Origin: DASQDN01 sp963844855
GTDB taxonomy: Bacteria > Acidobacteriota > Terriglobia > Bryobacterales > Bryobacteraceae
Direction of reading: 5' to 3'
Assembly (NCBI GenBank): GCA_963844855.1
Contig: CAWJQP010000069.1
Span: 62,001 to 126,000 of the forward strand
Length of the DNA: 64,000 nucleotides
Part shown: positions 53,496-61,082 of the stretch, piece after piece
Numbering within the stretch: the first letter of the stretch is position 1
How the letters are laid out: every line of letters starts with the position of its first letter
Position numbers and translations under genes: made by a program
The notes under the pieces: model-generated
Told to the model about the DNA's origin: nothing
Databases searched by the model: none
What the model saw: the letters and a program-made list of their open reading frames with translations, nothing else

Positions 53496-54163
53496 AAAGC
53501 TTTCTCCAATTCGTTCACATTTTCGAGTACAGCTACGGCGCCGTTCTCTTTGAGGAGCTTCACAACTTCCTCGTGCCGGGGATTGGCAGCATGGGCAATA
53601 CCGACGAATCGAACTCCGGCTGCCATCGCGCTGCGCGCATCGTCGACGGTGTCGCCGACATAGGTGATGGGTGTGTTGGGGTGAGCCGCCATGATGTCCA
53701 GAAGACCGTCAGGCGCGGGCTTCGATCTGGCGACATTGTCATCGGCCACGATCATGGACCATCGGATCTTAGGTACGAAGCGATCGAGAGAGATTTTTGC
53801 TTCGAAGCCCATGCGGCCGGTGAAGATACAGAGGGCGTTTCGCTGGCTCAGGCGATCCAGGAATTGCGGCTCGGCAATCCATTGCTCACGAGAGATTAAG
53901 CCGTCATTGTTCTCGCCAAAGAAGATACGGTTGAACTCGCGAACGATATCGTCGTAGGCAACCGGAACTCCTTCATCGGCGAGGATCTTTTGGGAAAGAG
54001 CGAAGTCGTTGTTCCAGCCGCCGGAGTTCTTGTAGTCCTGGACCCGGGCATGAGAAACTTCGGGACCGCCGAAGTGTCGAACCGTCGCCCGGATCGTCTC
54101 GCGATAGGATTGGGTGACATCCACAAGAACGCCATCCATATCGAAGACGATTACGCCTTCCAT
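53492..54163 (-). CDS. HAD superfamily phosphatase inside the his operon
   Basis: 223-residue HAD-IA hydrolase. Motif I is FDMDGVLVDVTQSYRETI, motif II is LCIFTGRMG, motif III Lys in RSKPAPDGLL and motif IV is YVGDTVDDARSAMAAG. A helical cap lies between I and II. It overlaps hisC by 13 and hisB by 4 bases, so it is co-translated with them. This operon encodes neither a HisB phosphatase domain nor HisN/HisJ; the gene is the best candidate for histidinol-phosphate phosphatase. The chemistry and position support this but substrate identity is inferred. Confidence 0.8.
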   Translation of the reverse strand: MEGVIVFDMDGVLVDVTQSYRETIRATVRHFGGPEVSHARVQDYKNSGGWNNDFALSQKILADEGVPVAYDDIVREFNRIFFGENNDGLISREQWIAEPQFLDRLSQRNALCIFTGRMGFEAKISLDRFVPKIRWSMIVADDNVARSKPAPDGLLDIMAAHPNTPITYVGDTVDDARSAMAAGVRFVGIAHAANPRHEEVVKLLKENGAVAVLENVNELEKAL

Positions 54164-55212
54164 ACGCGCTCCAGTTCACTGAGGAAGCGGCGCATCTGAT
54201 CGCGCGTTCCGACGGTTACGCGAACACATCCCGCGATCTCATAACTGCGGTCGCGGACCAGGACACCTGCGTCGCGCAACTTATCACGGACTTCAACCGC
54301 ACGAGTCCCGATGCGCATCAGTACGAAGTTGCCATCACTGTCGTAGTAGGGAATCCCCAATTTTTCCAGGCCGACAAAGACGAGCTCGCGGGCGGCAAGA
54401 ACCTCGGTCACATAGCGAGTGATGAATCCGCTGTCCTGCACCGCGACTTGCGCCGCCATTGCCGCGAGAGTGTTCACGCTGTACGGCGATTGGCACTTGT
54501 GGAGGTATTCGATATTTGCCGCTTGTGAGAACAGACAGCCGAGACGCATGCCGGCCATGCCGTAGACCTTTGAGAACGTCCGGCTGACAAACAGATTCGG
54601 GTAGTCGGCGATATGGCGAAGAGCAGTGATGCCGCAGAACTCGTAGTAGGCTTCGTCGATCAAGACCGCGGCGTTGCTTGCGCGCCTCAGGATTCTTTCG
54701 ATCCCCTCGATTGTGACCGATGTGCCGGTGGGGTTATTCGGGTTCGAGATGAGAATCGCGCGCGTTATCGGCTCGATGGTTTCGAGCAGTTCTTCGAGCG
54801 GGAATTCGAGTGTGTTCGCCCGGTAGTCGATCTCGCGTATGTGCGCGCCGGCGACCTGCGCATAAAACTTGTACATCGCGTAGGACGGGCGGAGGATGAC
54901 GACGTCGTCTCCATCATCGATGAACGTATTGATGAGTACCTGGATCGCCTCATCGGTACCATTCGTGAGGAGCATCTCGCGTTCGTCGACTTTGAAATAT
55001 CCAGCGAGCGAGTGCTTCGCCTCGACGTACTCGGGATAGATTGCGAGGCGGTTTTCATCGAGGCGGGATTTCAGAAACTCGATTACTTTCGGGGAACAGC
55101 CGATGGTGTTCTCGTTGAAGTCGAGTCTCAGTTTGCCGGCGCGTCCTCCGGTCGGCGGGTGGTAGGGGGCCATCTGGAGGACAGCTTCGCGGGGCCGGAT
55201 GCGCTTAGGCAT
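54151..55212 (-). CDS. hisC: HisC, histidinol-phosphate aminotransferase
   Basis: 353-residue PLP aminotransferase (fold type I). It has LRLDFNENTIGCSP, TNGTDEAIQVLINTFID, NPNNPTGTSV, and the cofactor Lys in FVSRTFSKVYGMAGMRLGC. The start at 55212 (MPKRIRPREAV) overlaps the hisD stop by 8 bases. An upstream in-frame ATG reads only through the repeated element in hisD and is not protein-like. Confidence 0.94.
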   Translation of the reverse strand: MPKRIRPREAVLQMAPYHPPTGGRAGKLRLDFNENTIGCSPKVIEFLKSRLDENRLAIYPEYVEAKHSLAGYFKVDEREMLLTNGTDEAIQVLINTFIDDGDDVVILRPSYAMYKFYAQVAGAHIREIDYRANTLEFPLEELLETIEPITRAILISNPNNPTGTSVTIEGIERILRRASNAAVLIDEAYYEFCGITALRHIADYPNLFVSRTFSKVYGMAGMRLGCLFSQAANIEYLHKCQSPYSVNTLAAMAAQVAVQDSGFITRYVTEVLAARELVFVGLEKLGIPYYDSDGNFVLMRIGTRAVEVRDKLRDAGVLVRDRSYEIAGCVRVTVGTRDQMRRFLSELERVWKA

Positions 55213-56518
55213 TCTTCGTTCCCTTGTAGACGCTTCTGGAACGACGTTTCCGGGCAGACTGGAAGTCTGCCCCACTTGGCTGGCAGCGGGCTTCGATGCT
55301 TCTGGCGTGGGCTTCGAGGCCTTCGGCGCGGGCCAGGGTTGTGATTGCCGGGGTTAGTTTGCGCAAGGCTTCTGGGCTGACTTGTTGGGTTGAGATCACT
55401 TTGACGTAGTCGGCGGTGGAGAGGCCGCCGCGGAGACGCGCTGCTCCCGAGGTCGGCAATACGTGGTTGGGGCCGGAGGCATAGTCGCCCGCGGCTTCCG
55501 GACTGTGGGCACCGATGAAGATGCTGCCGGCGTGACGTATGCCGGGAAGTAAGCTCGCATCCGGAATGCTGAGATGCTCGGGCGCGAAGCGGTTGCTGAT
55601 TTCGACGGCCTCGTTGACTGAGCGAACAATCACGATGGCGCTATTCCTGTCGATTGATTTGCGCGCGACGGGTCCGGTCGGCAGAACGGCAAGCTGCTTT
55701 TCTATTTCCTTGGCTACCGATTGGGCCAGGCGTTTTGACGTGGTTAGCAGGACTGCTGAGGCTTCGGTGTCATGCTCAGCTTGGGCGAGCATGTCGGCGG
55801 CAATCCATGCGGGCTCGCCTTCCGTGGCGATCATCAGGATCTCGGTCGGGCCGGCTATAAAGTCGATGCCGACTTCTCCTGCGAGGAGCTTCTTTGCGGC
55901 GGCGACGTAGATGTTTCCCGGTCCGACAATGCGATCCGCGCGAGGAACCGTTTTCGTTCCATACGCGAAGGCGGCGATGGCGTGCGCGCCTCCCAGCAGA
56001 AAGACGTTTTCGAGGCCGAGCAGGGACGCGGTCCCCAGGATTTCCGGAACTGGCCTTGGTGTCGTGACACAGACGTTCGGAACACCAGCCACCTGCGCCG
56101 GGATCACAGTCATCATCAGCGTTGAGGGCAGGGGATAACGGCCTGCGGGAATGTATGCGGCTACTACGTCGAGTGGCCGTACAACTTGTCCGACCACAAG
56201 GCCAGGACTAATTGCCGCGCTCTTGGCCGCAGGCATTTGTAGCTTTGCGAATGCACGGATGTTCTTTGACGCAGTCTCGATTGCTTTCAAGAACCCAGGA
56301 GTGAGCTCGCGTTCAGCGGCTTTCAGTTCGGTCGGAGTCAGGCGAGGCGACTTGCGGTCGAAATTGTCGAACTTTCGTGCGTACTCGACCAGCGCCTTAT
56401 CGCCGCGCTTGCGGATGTTTTCGAGTATCGGACGAACAGTATTCTCGGCATCCGCGAACCGGGCCGCTTTCCGCGCGAGTAGCTTACCGACTTGGGTGGA
56501 ATCGACGATTCGAATCAT
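55205..56518 (-). CDS. hisD: HisD, histidinol dehydrogenase
   Basis: 437-residue zinc enzyme that oxidises histidinol to histidine. Motifs include DVVAAYIPAGRYPLPSTLMM, IVGPGNIYVAAAKKLL, DFIAGPTEILMIATEG with the zinc region, and the C-terminal metal-binding GPNHVLPTSGAARLRGGLS. The last 25 or so residues (SGADFQSARKRRS region) are translated from a copy of a dispersed palindromic repeat and look like an added tail. It lies 3 bp after hisG. Confidence 0.94.
   Translation of the reverse strand: MIRIVDSTQVGKLLARKAARFADAENTVRPILENIRKRGDKALVEYARKFDNFDRKSPRLTPTELKAAERELTPGFLKAIETASKNIRAFAKLQMPAAKSAAISPGLVVGQVVRPLDVVAAYIPAGRYPLPSTLMMTVIPAQVAGVPNVCVTTPRPVPEILGTASLLGLENVFLLGGAHAIAAFAYGTKTVPRADRIVGPGNIYVAAAKKLLAGEVGIDFIAGPTEILMIATEGEPAWIAADMLAQAEHDTEASAVLLTTSKRLAQSVAKEIEKQLAVLPTGPVARKSIDRNSAIVIVRSVNEAVEISNRFAPEHLSIPDASLLPGIRHAGSIFIGAHSPEAAGDYASGPNHVLPTSGAARLRGGLSTADYVKVISTQQVSPEALRKLTPAITTLARAEGLEAHARSIEARCQPSGADFQSARKRRSRSVYKGTKNA
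55251..55281. repeat. Dispersed palindromic repeat, copy 1 (inside hisD 3' end)
   Basis: Contains GGGCAGACT-GGA-AGTCTGCCC, a perfect 9-bp stem with 3-bp loop, followed by CCACTTGGC. A second copy, 28 of 31 bases or so identical, lies at 58084-58114. Peptides translated from such repeats (GADFQSA, GQTSSLP) occur as tails or insertions of proteins. It is REP-like; no transposase is present. Confidence 0.7.
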
Positions 56519-56521
56519 CTC

Positions 56522-57406
56522 TTACATCACGATCTTGTTCAGCGGATATTCGACGATGCCTTGCGCGCCAGCTTCCTTCAACCGGGGAATGATTATGCGC
56601 ACGGTGCTCTCATCGAGGATCGTGTTCACGGCGAGCCAGTCTTCGTCGCTGAGGTGGGAGATAGTGGGGGTCTTCAGAGCAGGCAAGACAGCGATGACAG
56701 CGTCGAGATCCTGCTTGCGCACGTTTAGCATCAGTCCGACCTTGCCGAGCGCAGCGATGGCGCTATCGAGCAGCATCCGCATGTCTTCGATTTTGCGGCG
56801 CTTCCACTCGTCCTTAACGGATTCACGATTGGCGATCAGCTGGGTGTTTGATTCGAGGATGGTCTCAATGATGCGAAGGTTGTTTGCACGCAAGGACGAG
56901 CCCGTCTCCGTCACTTCGACGATGGCGTCTGCCAGGACCGGCGGCTTCACCTCTGTCGCGCCCCAACTGAACTCCACTTTCGCTGTGACTCCGTTGCGCT
57001 CTAGATAGCGTTTTGCAGTTTGCACTAATTCCGTCGCGATGATTTTGCCTTGTAGATCCTTCACCGAATGGAAGGGCGATGACTCGGGGACGGCGAGCAC
57101 CCAGCGAACTTTGCCGAAGCTCTGCTTGGAATAGATGAGATCGGCAATTGTGACAACCTGCGCTTCGCTTTCTTCGACCCAATCGCGGCCGGTGAGTCCG
57201 ACATCGAGGATGCCGTCGTCCACATAGCGCGCCATTTCCTGGGCTCGGATCAGCATGCATTCGATCTCGGGATCGTCGATGGCCGGGAAGTAGGAGCGGC
57301 TGCTGGTCGTGATGTTGAAGCCGGCTCGGCGGAACAGGTCGACGGTTGCGTTCTCCAGGCTGCCCTTGGGGATGCCGAGACGGAGTTTGTCGCTTCTGGC
57401 TGTCAT
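56522..57406 (-). CDS. hisG: HisG, ATP phosphoribosyltransferase (long form)
   Basis: 294-residue first enzyme of the histidine pathway. The N-terminal catalytic domains have RLGIPKGSLENATVDLFRRA, GILDVGLTGRDWVEE and the PRPP-loop region ADAIVEVTETGSSLRANNL. The C-terminal ACT-like domain (about residues 215-290; VGLMLNVRKQDLDAVIAVLP) is the regulatory domain for feedback inhibition by histidine, so HisZ is not needed. It overlaps hisI by 4 bases. Confidence 0.95.
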   Translation of the reverse strand: MTARSDKLRLGIPKGSLENATVDLFRRAGFNITTSSRSYFPAIDDPEIECMLIRAQEMARYVDDGILDVGLTGRDWVEESEAQVVTIADLIYSKQSFGKVRWVLAVPESSPFHSVKDLQGKIIATELVQTAKRYLERNGVTAKVEFSWGATEVKPPVLADAIVEVTETGSSLRANNLRIIETILESNTQLIANRESVKDEWKRRKIEDMRMLLDSAIAALGKVGLMLNVRKQDLDAVIAVLPALKTPTISHLSDEDWLAVNTILDESTVRIIIPRLKEAGAQGIVEYPLNKIVM

Positions 57407-57777
57407 TGTTTATATACCGCCTCGGGATCGTAGCTTTTTGTGTCTGAGGTTTTCCACTCGCGGTCATCCAGCTTACGAAAGAAGCAGCTCTGATAGCCTT
57501 CGTGACAGACGCCAGGTCCGATGGCTTCGACTTTGAGGAGGACGGCATCCTGATCGCAGTCCGTCGCGATTTCTTTGACGACGAGACGGTGTCCGGACGA
57601 TTCGCCCTTCAGCCAGAGTTTCTTGCGCGAGCGGCTGTAGAAGGTAGCGAAGCCGGTTTCTACGGTTTTCCGCCATGCTTCTTCGTTCATGAAGCCGACC
57701 ATGAGCACTTGGCCGGTGGCGTGGTCCTGAATGACGGCAGTGACGAGGCCGTCGAGTTTGGTGAAATCCAGATTCAT
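57403..57777 (-). CDS. hisI: HisI, phosphoribosyl-AMP cyclohydrolase
   Basis: 124-residue cyclohydrolase. The diagnostic zinc region ATDCDQDAVLLKVEAIGPGV, CHEGYQSCFF and the active-site region TFYSRSRKKLWLKGESSGH are present. It is the first structural gene of the operon. It lacks the HisE pyrophosphohydrolase domain, and hisE is not in this operon. AGGGA lies upstream of the ATG, immediately after the attenuator terminator. Confidence 0.95.
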   Translation of the reverse strand: MNLDFTKLDGLVTAVIQDHATGQVLMVGFMNEEAWRKTVETGFATFYSRSRKKLWLKGESSGHRLVVKEIATDCDQDAVLLKVEAIGPGVCHEGYQSCFFRKLDDREWKTSDTKSYDPEAVYKQ

Positions 57778-57788
57778 AAAATCCCTGT

Positions 57789-57820
57789 AAAAGAAAAAGC
57801 CCGCCGGTTTCCCGCGGGCT
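57789..57820 (-). terminator. Attenuator terminator of the his operon
   Basis: On the minus strand AGCCCGC (57820-57814), a GGGAAACCG loop, GCGGGCT (57804-57798), then U5-C-U4 (57798-57789). It is a standard rho-independent terminator 11 bases before hisI and after the His-rich leader frame, where it must be bypassed for operon expression. Confidence 0.85.
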
Positions 57821-57850
57821 CGTTCGTTCTGATGAGGAGTCAGATCCTAG

Positions 57851-57916
57851 TTAGCACGATTCCCGCGGAGGCATCCCATGTCGATGGTGATGATGATGGC
57901 GGCCGTGCACAAGCAT
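57851..57916 (-). CDS. hisL: Histidine leader peptide (HisL), 21 codons
   Basis: The minus-strand frame ATG 57916 to TAA 57851 encodes 21 residues with seven His, including HGRHHHHHRHG (residues 4-14). It lies 30 bp before the hairpin terminator that precedes hisI, exactly the layout of ribosome-mediated attenuation of his operons. The GC-rich codons 16-19 contain CCGCGGG (57868-57862), which is complementary to CCCGCGG in the 5' arm of the terminator (57818-57812). Stalling at the His run would leave it free to form the antiterminator. No Shine-Dalgarno is seen and a candidate -10 ends 9 bases before the ATG, so the leader may be translated from a leaderless transcript. Confidence 0.82.
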   Translation of the reverse strand: MLVHGRHHHHHRHGMPPRESC

Positions 57917-57925
57917 GAAACGACT

Positions 57926-57931
57926 AGTATA
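57926..57931 (-). promoter_or_regulatory. Candidate -10 of the his operon promoter
   Basis: TATACT (57931-57926, minus strand) lies 9 bases before the hisL ATG and just after the upstream gene's stop at 57938. No good -35 is seen at 17 bp (CGAAGC). If used, transcription starts within a few bases of the leader ATG. Confidence 0.4.
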
Positions 57932-57937
57932 CACGAC

Positions 57938-58732
57938 TCATGCAGCCAGCTTCGGATGGGGAGCGATGAGTGTTGGAACTGTTCCCATTCTTTCTTGGAT
58001 TCGCCGTCGACGACTGCGGTTTTGTGCGAAGTAAGCCATGGCCCGCATTAATCTTCGATGCTTCCGGACGGGACTAAAAGTCCCGGGCAGACTGGAAGTC
58101 CGCCCCACTTGGCCGACCGTCTTCATTGGAAGTGCGTTTGCAGTTGGGCTATTTTGCGAAACGGACCGAATCCCGGAATCGGACAGTTCCGCGGAGCCTG
58201 CTGTAGCTACCAAGAGCTTGGCGTCCGAGCTTTTAGGCTGCCGCGCCCGCTGAAGCCGCGTCAGGGCATCGAGCGTACGAAAGAAATCCCGGGAGATGGC
58301 TCCGTCGTAGCGGAGATAGGTGCGCCATCGCTCCTCAGGATTCTTCATGAAGGCCACGGCAATAGCATTGTGTGGGCTTAAATGTTCCGGGCAATCCTCG
58401 ACGATTTTCCTGGCTAGGGCTCGCTCAGTGGCCGCAGTGATGTTGAGGATGCCGGTCTCCACGCGGCGGGAACGGAGAGTGCGCCAGTGGGCTTGGGCCA
58501 AGCGTAAGACGAGCGCTTCTTCGGCGGCGCCGCGTGGTAGGAAAGACTCGCGGAAGCCGCGCAGGACCTCTTCGTATTCATGCTGGTTTTCCTCGGGCAG
58601 GACCACGAGTGTTGTGGAGGTCAAGCCATGCTTGAGGGTGTTGAGGCGGCTGCGTTGTTTGCCGGCTTCGGTGCTGGGTCCACCTTTGCTGCCGTTGCGT
58701 CGATTGGCCAAGCGTTGTCGTTCTGATGCCAT
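57938..58732 (-). CDS. Acidobacteria-type hypothetical protein (KHGL family)
   Basis: 264-residue protein of unknown function. It opens with RRNGSKGGPSTEAGKQRSRL and NTLKHGLTS, a pattern I know from repeated hypothetical genes in Solibacter-like genomes. A helical, Arg/Glu-rich middle follows (LVLRLAQAHWRTLRSRRVET). The C-terminal part contains VGQVGRTSSLPG, translated from the dispersed palindromic repeat, so the tail is probably not conserved. It precedes hisL by 21 bp on the same strand; read-through into the his leader is possible. Confidence 0.6.
   Translation of the reverse strand: MASERQRLANRRNGSKGGPSTEAGKQRSRLNTLKHGLTSTTLVVLPEENQHEYEEVLRGFRESFLPRGAAEEALVLRLAQAHWRTLRSRRVETGILNITAATERALARKIVEDCPEHLSPHNAIAVAFMKNPEERWRTYLRYDGAISRDFFRTLDALTRLQRARQPKSSDAKLLVATAGSAELSDSGIRSVSQNSPTANALPMKTVGQVGRTSSLPGTFSPVRKHRRLMRAMAYFAQNRSRRRRIQERMGTVPTLIAPHPKLAA
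58084..58114. repeat. Dispersed palindromic repeat, copy 2
   Basis: GGGCAGACT-GGA-AGTCCGCCC with CCACTTGGC following, inside the hypothetical gene at 57938-58732. It is the same element as 55251-55281 with one stem change. Confidence 0.7.
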
Positions 58733-58755
58733 AGAGTTCCGTTTTGCAAAGAAAT

Positions 58756-58785
58756 GGAGCGAGCGCTGGGTTGAGCGCTCGCTCC
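58756..58785. repeat. Perfect 12-bp inverted repeat
   Basis: GGAGCGAGCGCT (58756-58767), loop GGGTTG, AGCGCTCGCTCC (58774-58785). It lies just upstream of the hypothetical gene start, in its 5' leader. Without a U-run it may be a stem in the message or a protein site. Confidence 0.6.
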
Positions 58786-59149
58786 TGTCATGATCTTCGC
58801 ACGCGGAAATGGGGCTGGAAGGGGGTGTTGGAGTTAAGTGGTTGGAAAGAGGCGAAATATAGAGTCGCGAGGGTTGTCAACAAGGTTCCGAGACCCTTGG
58901 GGTCTCGCAGTGGCGGGGATGAAAAAGGGCCGCGTAGCGGCCGATTTTTATTCGGGCTTGGACAGGGGGCCTTTTGGGCTATCTGTCTGATTCGGCAGCC
59001 AGTTCAGCTGAGCATTTTTCGTAGGAATGGGCTGGGATGAGTGCTCAAAAGTAACTAGATGCGGTTATCCTGTGGAGCGTATCCGGAGCAAAGTTAATTT
59101 CGCAGGAACTGGCGCTGGTAAGTATACATTGGGCATGCCGGCAAGTACT
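58786..59149. other. Non-coding stretch with hairpins
   Basis: No credible gene. It holds CGAGACCC-TTG-GGGTCTCG (about 58888-58907) and then a terminator-type hairpin (58928-58949). The two hairpins on the plus strand could end a small RNA starting near 58800, but no promoter or known RNA family is recognised. Confidence 0.35.
58928..58949 (+). terminator. Rho-independent terminator-like hairpin
   Basis: GGCCGC-GTA-GCGGCC followed by GA and TTTTT. An A-run precedes it, so it could act in both directions. No plus-strand gene ends nearby. Confidence 0.6.
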
Positions 59150-59430
59150 TGAGTCCATGGGCACAACCAAGTTGTATGTGAACGACGAAGCCGTGGCGGA
59201 GGGTCTAAATAGACACAACCTGGTAAGTTCACGTTATCGGGCGATGGGTTATGCATTGGACGCGATAGCGGCGATGCCGTAAGCGAGGAGTACAAGACCC
59301 CGGGTACTTTCAAGGGCGGCGTGATCGAGGTTGTCGGCGTCACGATCGAGAGAGAGAGAGACCATTACCTTGATCTCGAGAAGAATGGCCGCAGCCGCTA
59401 TGGCGGTCGACTAGGAAGGTGGCGACAATG
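59150..59430 (+). pseudogene. Arylsulfatase C-terminal remnant
   Basis: Broken sequence resembling the C-terminal domain of arylsulfatases: GTTKLYVNDEAVAEGL (near 59160), then, one frame over, GKFTLSGDGLCIGRDSGDAV and EEYKTPGTFKGGVIEVVGVT. This matches the layout G-T-x-x-L-Y-V-(D/N)-G, D-(S/T)-G-x-x-V-x-x-x-Y, F-x-G of the family. The catalytic domain is absent, as are flanking elements. A GA repeat (near 59348) follows. It is probably decayed. Confidence 0.5.
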
Positions 59431-59560
59431 ATCGAGGGAGCTGCGCTCCCTCGACATAACCAGGTTAACCATCCGAGTGAGGCGACGTAACATACGCCTT
59501 GTTAGCGTATGCGGTCTTGAAAAATATACATGTCGTTTCCGGTCGTTGGCAAGAACTACC

Positions 59561-60133
59561 TTAGGCGGCCGTTTTGGGAGCCTTTTTGCGACGAACCGAA
59601 GACGGTTTCTGTTCTACGTCCAAGTTAACGTCGGCACCCATGTCATCGAGGGATGCCTGCTGAAGCAGTGGGTCGGCGATAGCAGTCAGGAGAAAATCCG
59701 CGCTTTCCTCCTCGCCTAGTGTGTGGGTAAGAAGCTGGGCACATGCGAGCTCACCGATTTGCCTGGCGAGCGCCCGCGCCGTGCCGTAGGAGGCGATTTC
59801 GTAATGCTCGACTTTTTGTGCGGCGGCTATCAGCGCAAGGTCGGCGGCCAATGACTCCTTCCCGGCCCCTTCCTCAATTGTTTCCTCACCTTCCTGAATG
59901 AGTCCCATCATCGCTTTGCATGTTTTTGGCTCGGCTTTCTCGCCTAATAAGTCGAAGGCCGTTTGCAGACGCTCCACGTGTGTCTGCGTCTGGGAAAGGT
60001 GCTTCTCAAAAGCCTCCTTTAACTTCGGATGACTGGCAGCATCGGCCATTTTCGGCAGCGCGGCAGTTAACTGAGTTTCCGCGTGCAGAAGGTCCTTCAA
60101 TTCATCGAGTAGAAGTTCTTTCACTTGTGGCAT
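59561..60133 (-). CDS. Ferritin-like DUF892 protein (YciE/YciF family)
   Basis: 190-residue four-helix-bundle protein. It shows the family pattern LLLDELKDLLHAETQL, LKEAFEKHLSQTQTHVERL, and IAAAQKVEHYEIASYGTARA with carboxylate/His metal ligands (E-x-x-H type) in the helices. A lysine-rich C-terminus follows (SSVRRKKAPKTAA). These proteins are stress-linked. It lies 30 bp after the Mn-catalase gene, so the two are probably co-expressed. Confidence 0.9.
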   Translation of the reverse strand: MPQVKELLLDELKDLLHAETQLTAALPKMADAASHPKLKEAFEKHLSQTQTHVERLQTAFDLLGEKAEPKTCKAMMGLIQEGEETIEEGAGKESLAADLALIAAAQKVEHYEIASYGTARALARQIGELACAQLLTHTLGEEESADFLLTAIADPLLQQASLDDMGADVNLDVEQKPSSVRRKKAPKTAA

Positions 60134-60163
60134 AATCTTCCTCTTTCCTGTGTTGGCGATAGG

Positions 60164-60943
60164 TTACTGTTGTCGCGACGATCCATTCCCGCCGCGCGCA
60201 CCTTCGGTTTGGCGGGTTCCTGCTTTAACCGATGCAAACTCCTGGAATGCGGGCGCTGTGACGGGTACCCAGTCGCCACCCTCATTCCAGGGTCCTGTGG
60301 TATCGGGTTCACCTCGGTCACCTACGCCAGTCGAGTCATTGAAATATTGGTCGACCAAACCGGGAGTCGGTGGAATACGACCTATTGAAAACGCTGGTTT
60401 GCCCATGCTCTCAAGGGCCGCAGTGAAGGCCTTCATGTGCGTGATCTCGCGCGTCATCAGAAACTGGAGCGCATCAATGGTTCCCTGATCGTCAGTGAAG
60501 TTAATTAGACGCTCATAGACGATCTTCGCGCGGGCCTCCGCCGCGATATTGCTTCGCAGATCGACATCCAGCTCACCGGTTATCTTTAGGTAATCAGCGG
60601 TCCAAGGGTCTCCCATGGAATTGAAAAGGTTGACCCCCCCACCGCCAGCAATTGCTATAAGGGGATCGGCATGGGCCGCTGCGCGGTCGGTTTTCAGTGG
60701 TTTCAAATGCATCCGCGCAAGAGTTCCGACAACCTCGAGGTGGCTTAACTCCTCCGTGCCGATGTCCATCAATAGGTCCTTGCGATCCGGGTCGTCGCAG
60801 TTTAGACCTTGAATCGAATACTGCATCGCCGCCGCCAATTCGCCGTTGGCGCCGCCGAACTGTTCGAGCAGCATGTTGCCGAAGCGGGGATCCGGCTGAC
60901 CGATTCGTACGGTGTACATCAACTGTTTAATATGGTGGTACAT
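60164..60943 (-). CDS. Manganese catalase family protein
   Basis: 259-residue ferritin-like protein of the Mn-catalase family. The metal-binding helices include FGGANGELAAAMQYSIQG, MDIGTEELSHLEVVGTLARM (E-E-x-x-H type) and LQFLMTREITHMKAFTAAL. Length and motifs fit non-haem catalases, which break down hydrogen peroxide. A Gly/Gln-rich C-terminus is weakly conserved. It precedes the DUF892 gene in an operon. Confidence 0.9.
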   Translation of the reverse strand: MYHHIKQLMYTVRIGQPDPRFGNMLLEQFGGANGELAAAMQYSIQGLNCDDPDRKDLLMDIGTEELSHLEVVGTLARMHLKPLKTDRAAAHADPLIAIAGGGGVNLFNSMGDPWTADYLKITGELDVDLRSNIAAEARAKIVYERLINFTDDQGTIDALQFLMTREITHMKAFTAALESMGKPAFSIGRIPPTPGLVDQYFNDSTGVGDRGEPDTTGPWNEGGDWVPVTAPAFQEFASVKAGTRQTEGARGGNGSSRQQ

Positions 60944-61036
60944 GCGCGTCGCCGGTGCACCTCGGGCGCCATCATCGCTCGAATTTGATTGTGTAACGGT
61001 TTGTGTCGTTAGGCGGGAATCGTGAGTGAAGTGTGG

Positions 61037-61060
61037 TCCCGCCGGCTGGCGCCGGCGGGA
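61037..61060. terminator. Strong hairpin between cytochrome and catalase genes
   Basis: TCCCGCCGGC (61037-61046), loop TGGC, GCCGGCGGGA (61051-61060): a 10-bp perfect stem. It lies between minus-strand genes, after the cytochrome gene, and would separate the two operons. No U-run follows on the minus strand. Confidence 0.45.
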
Positions 61061-61082
61061 TAACCTTTCCGTACCGTGAGGA

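Noticed and set aside
59345..59356. GA microsatellite as a phase-variation switch
   Set aside because: It is short and lies in an already broken sulfatase remnant with no intact frame to switch.
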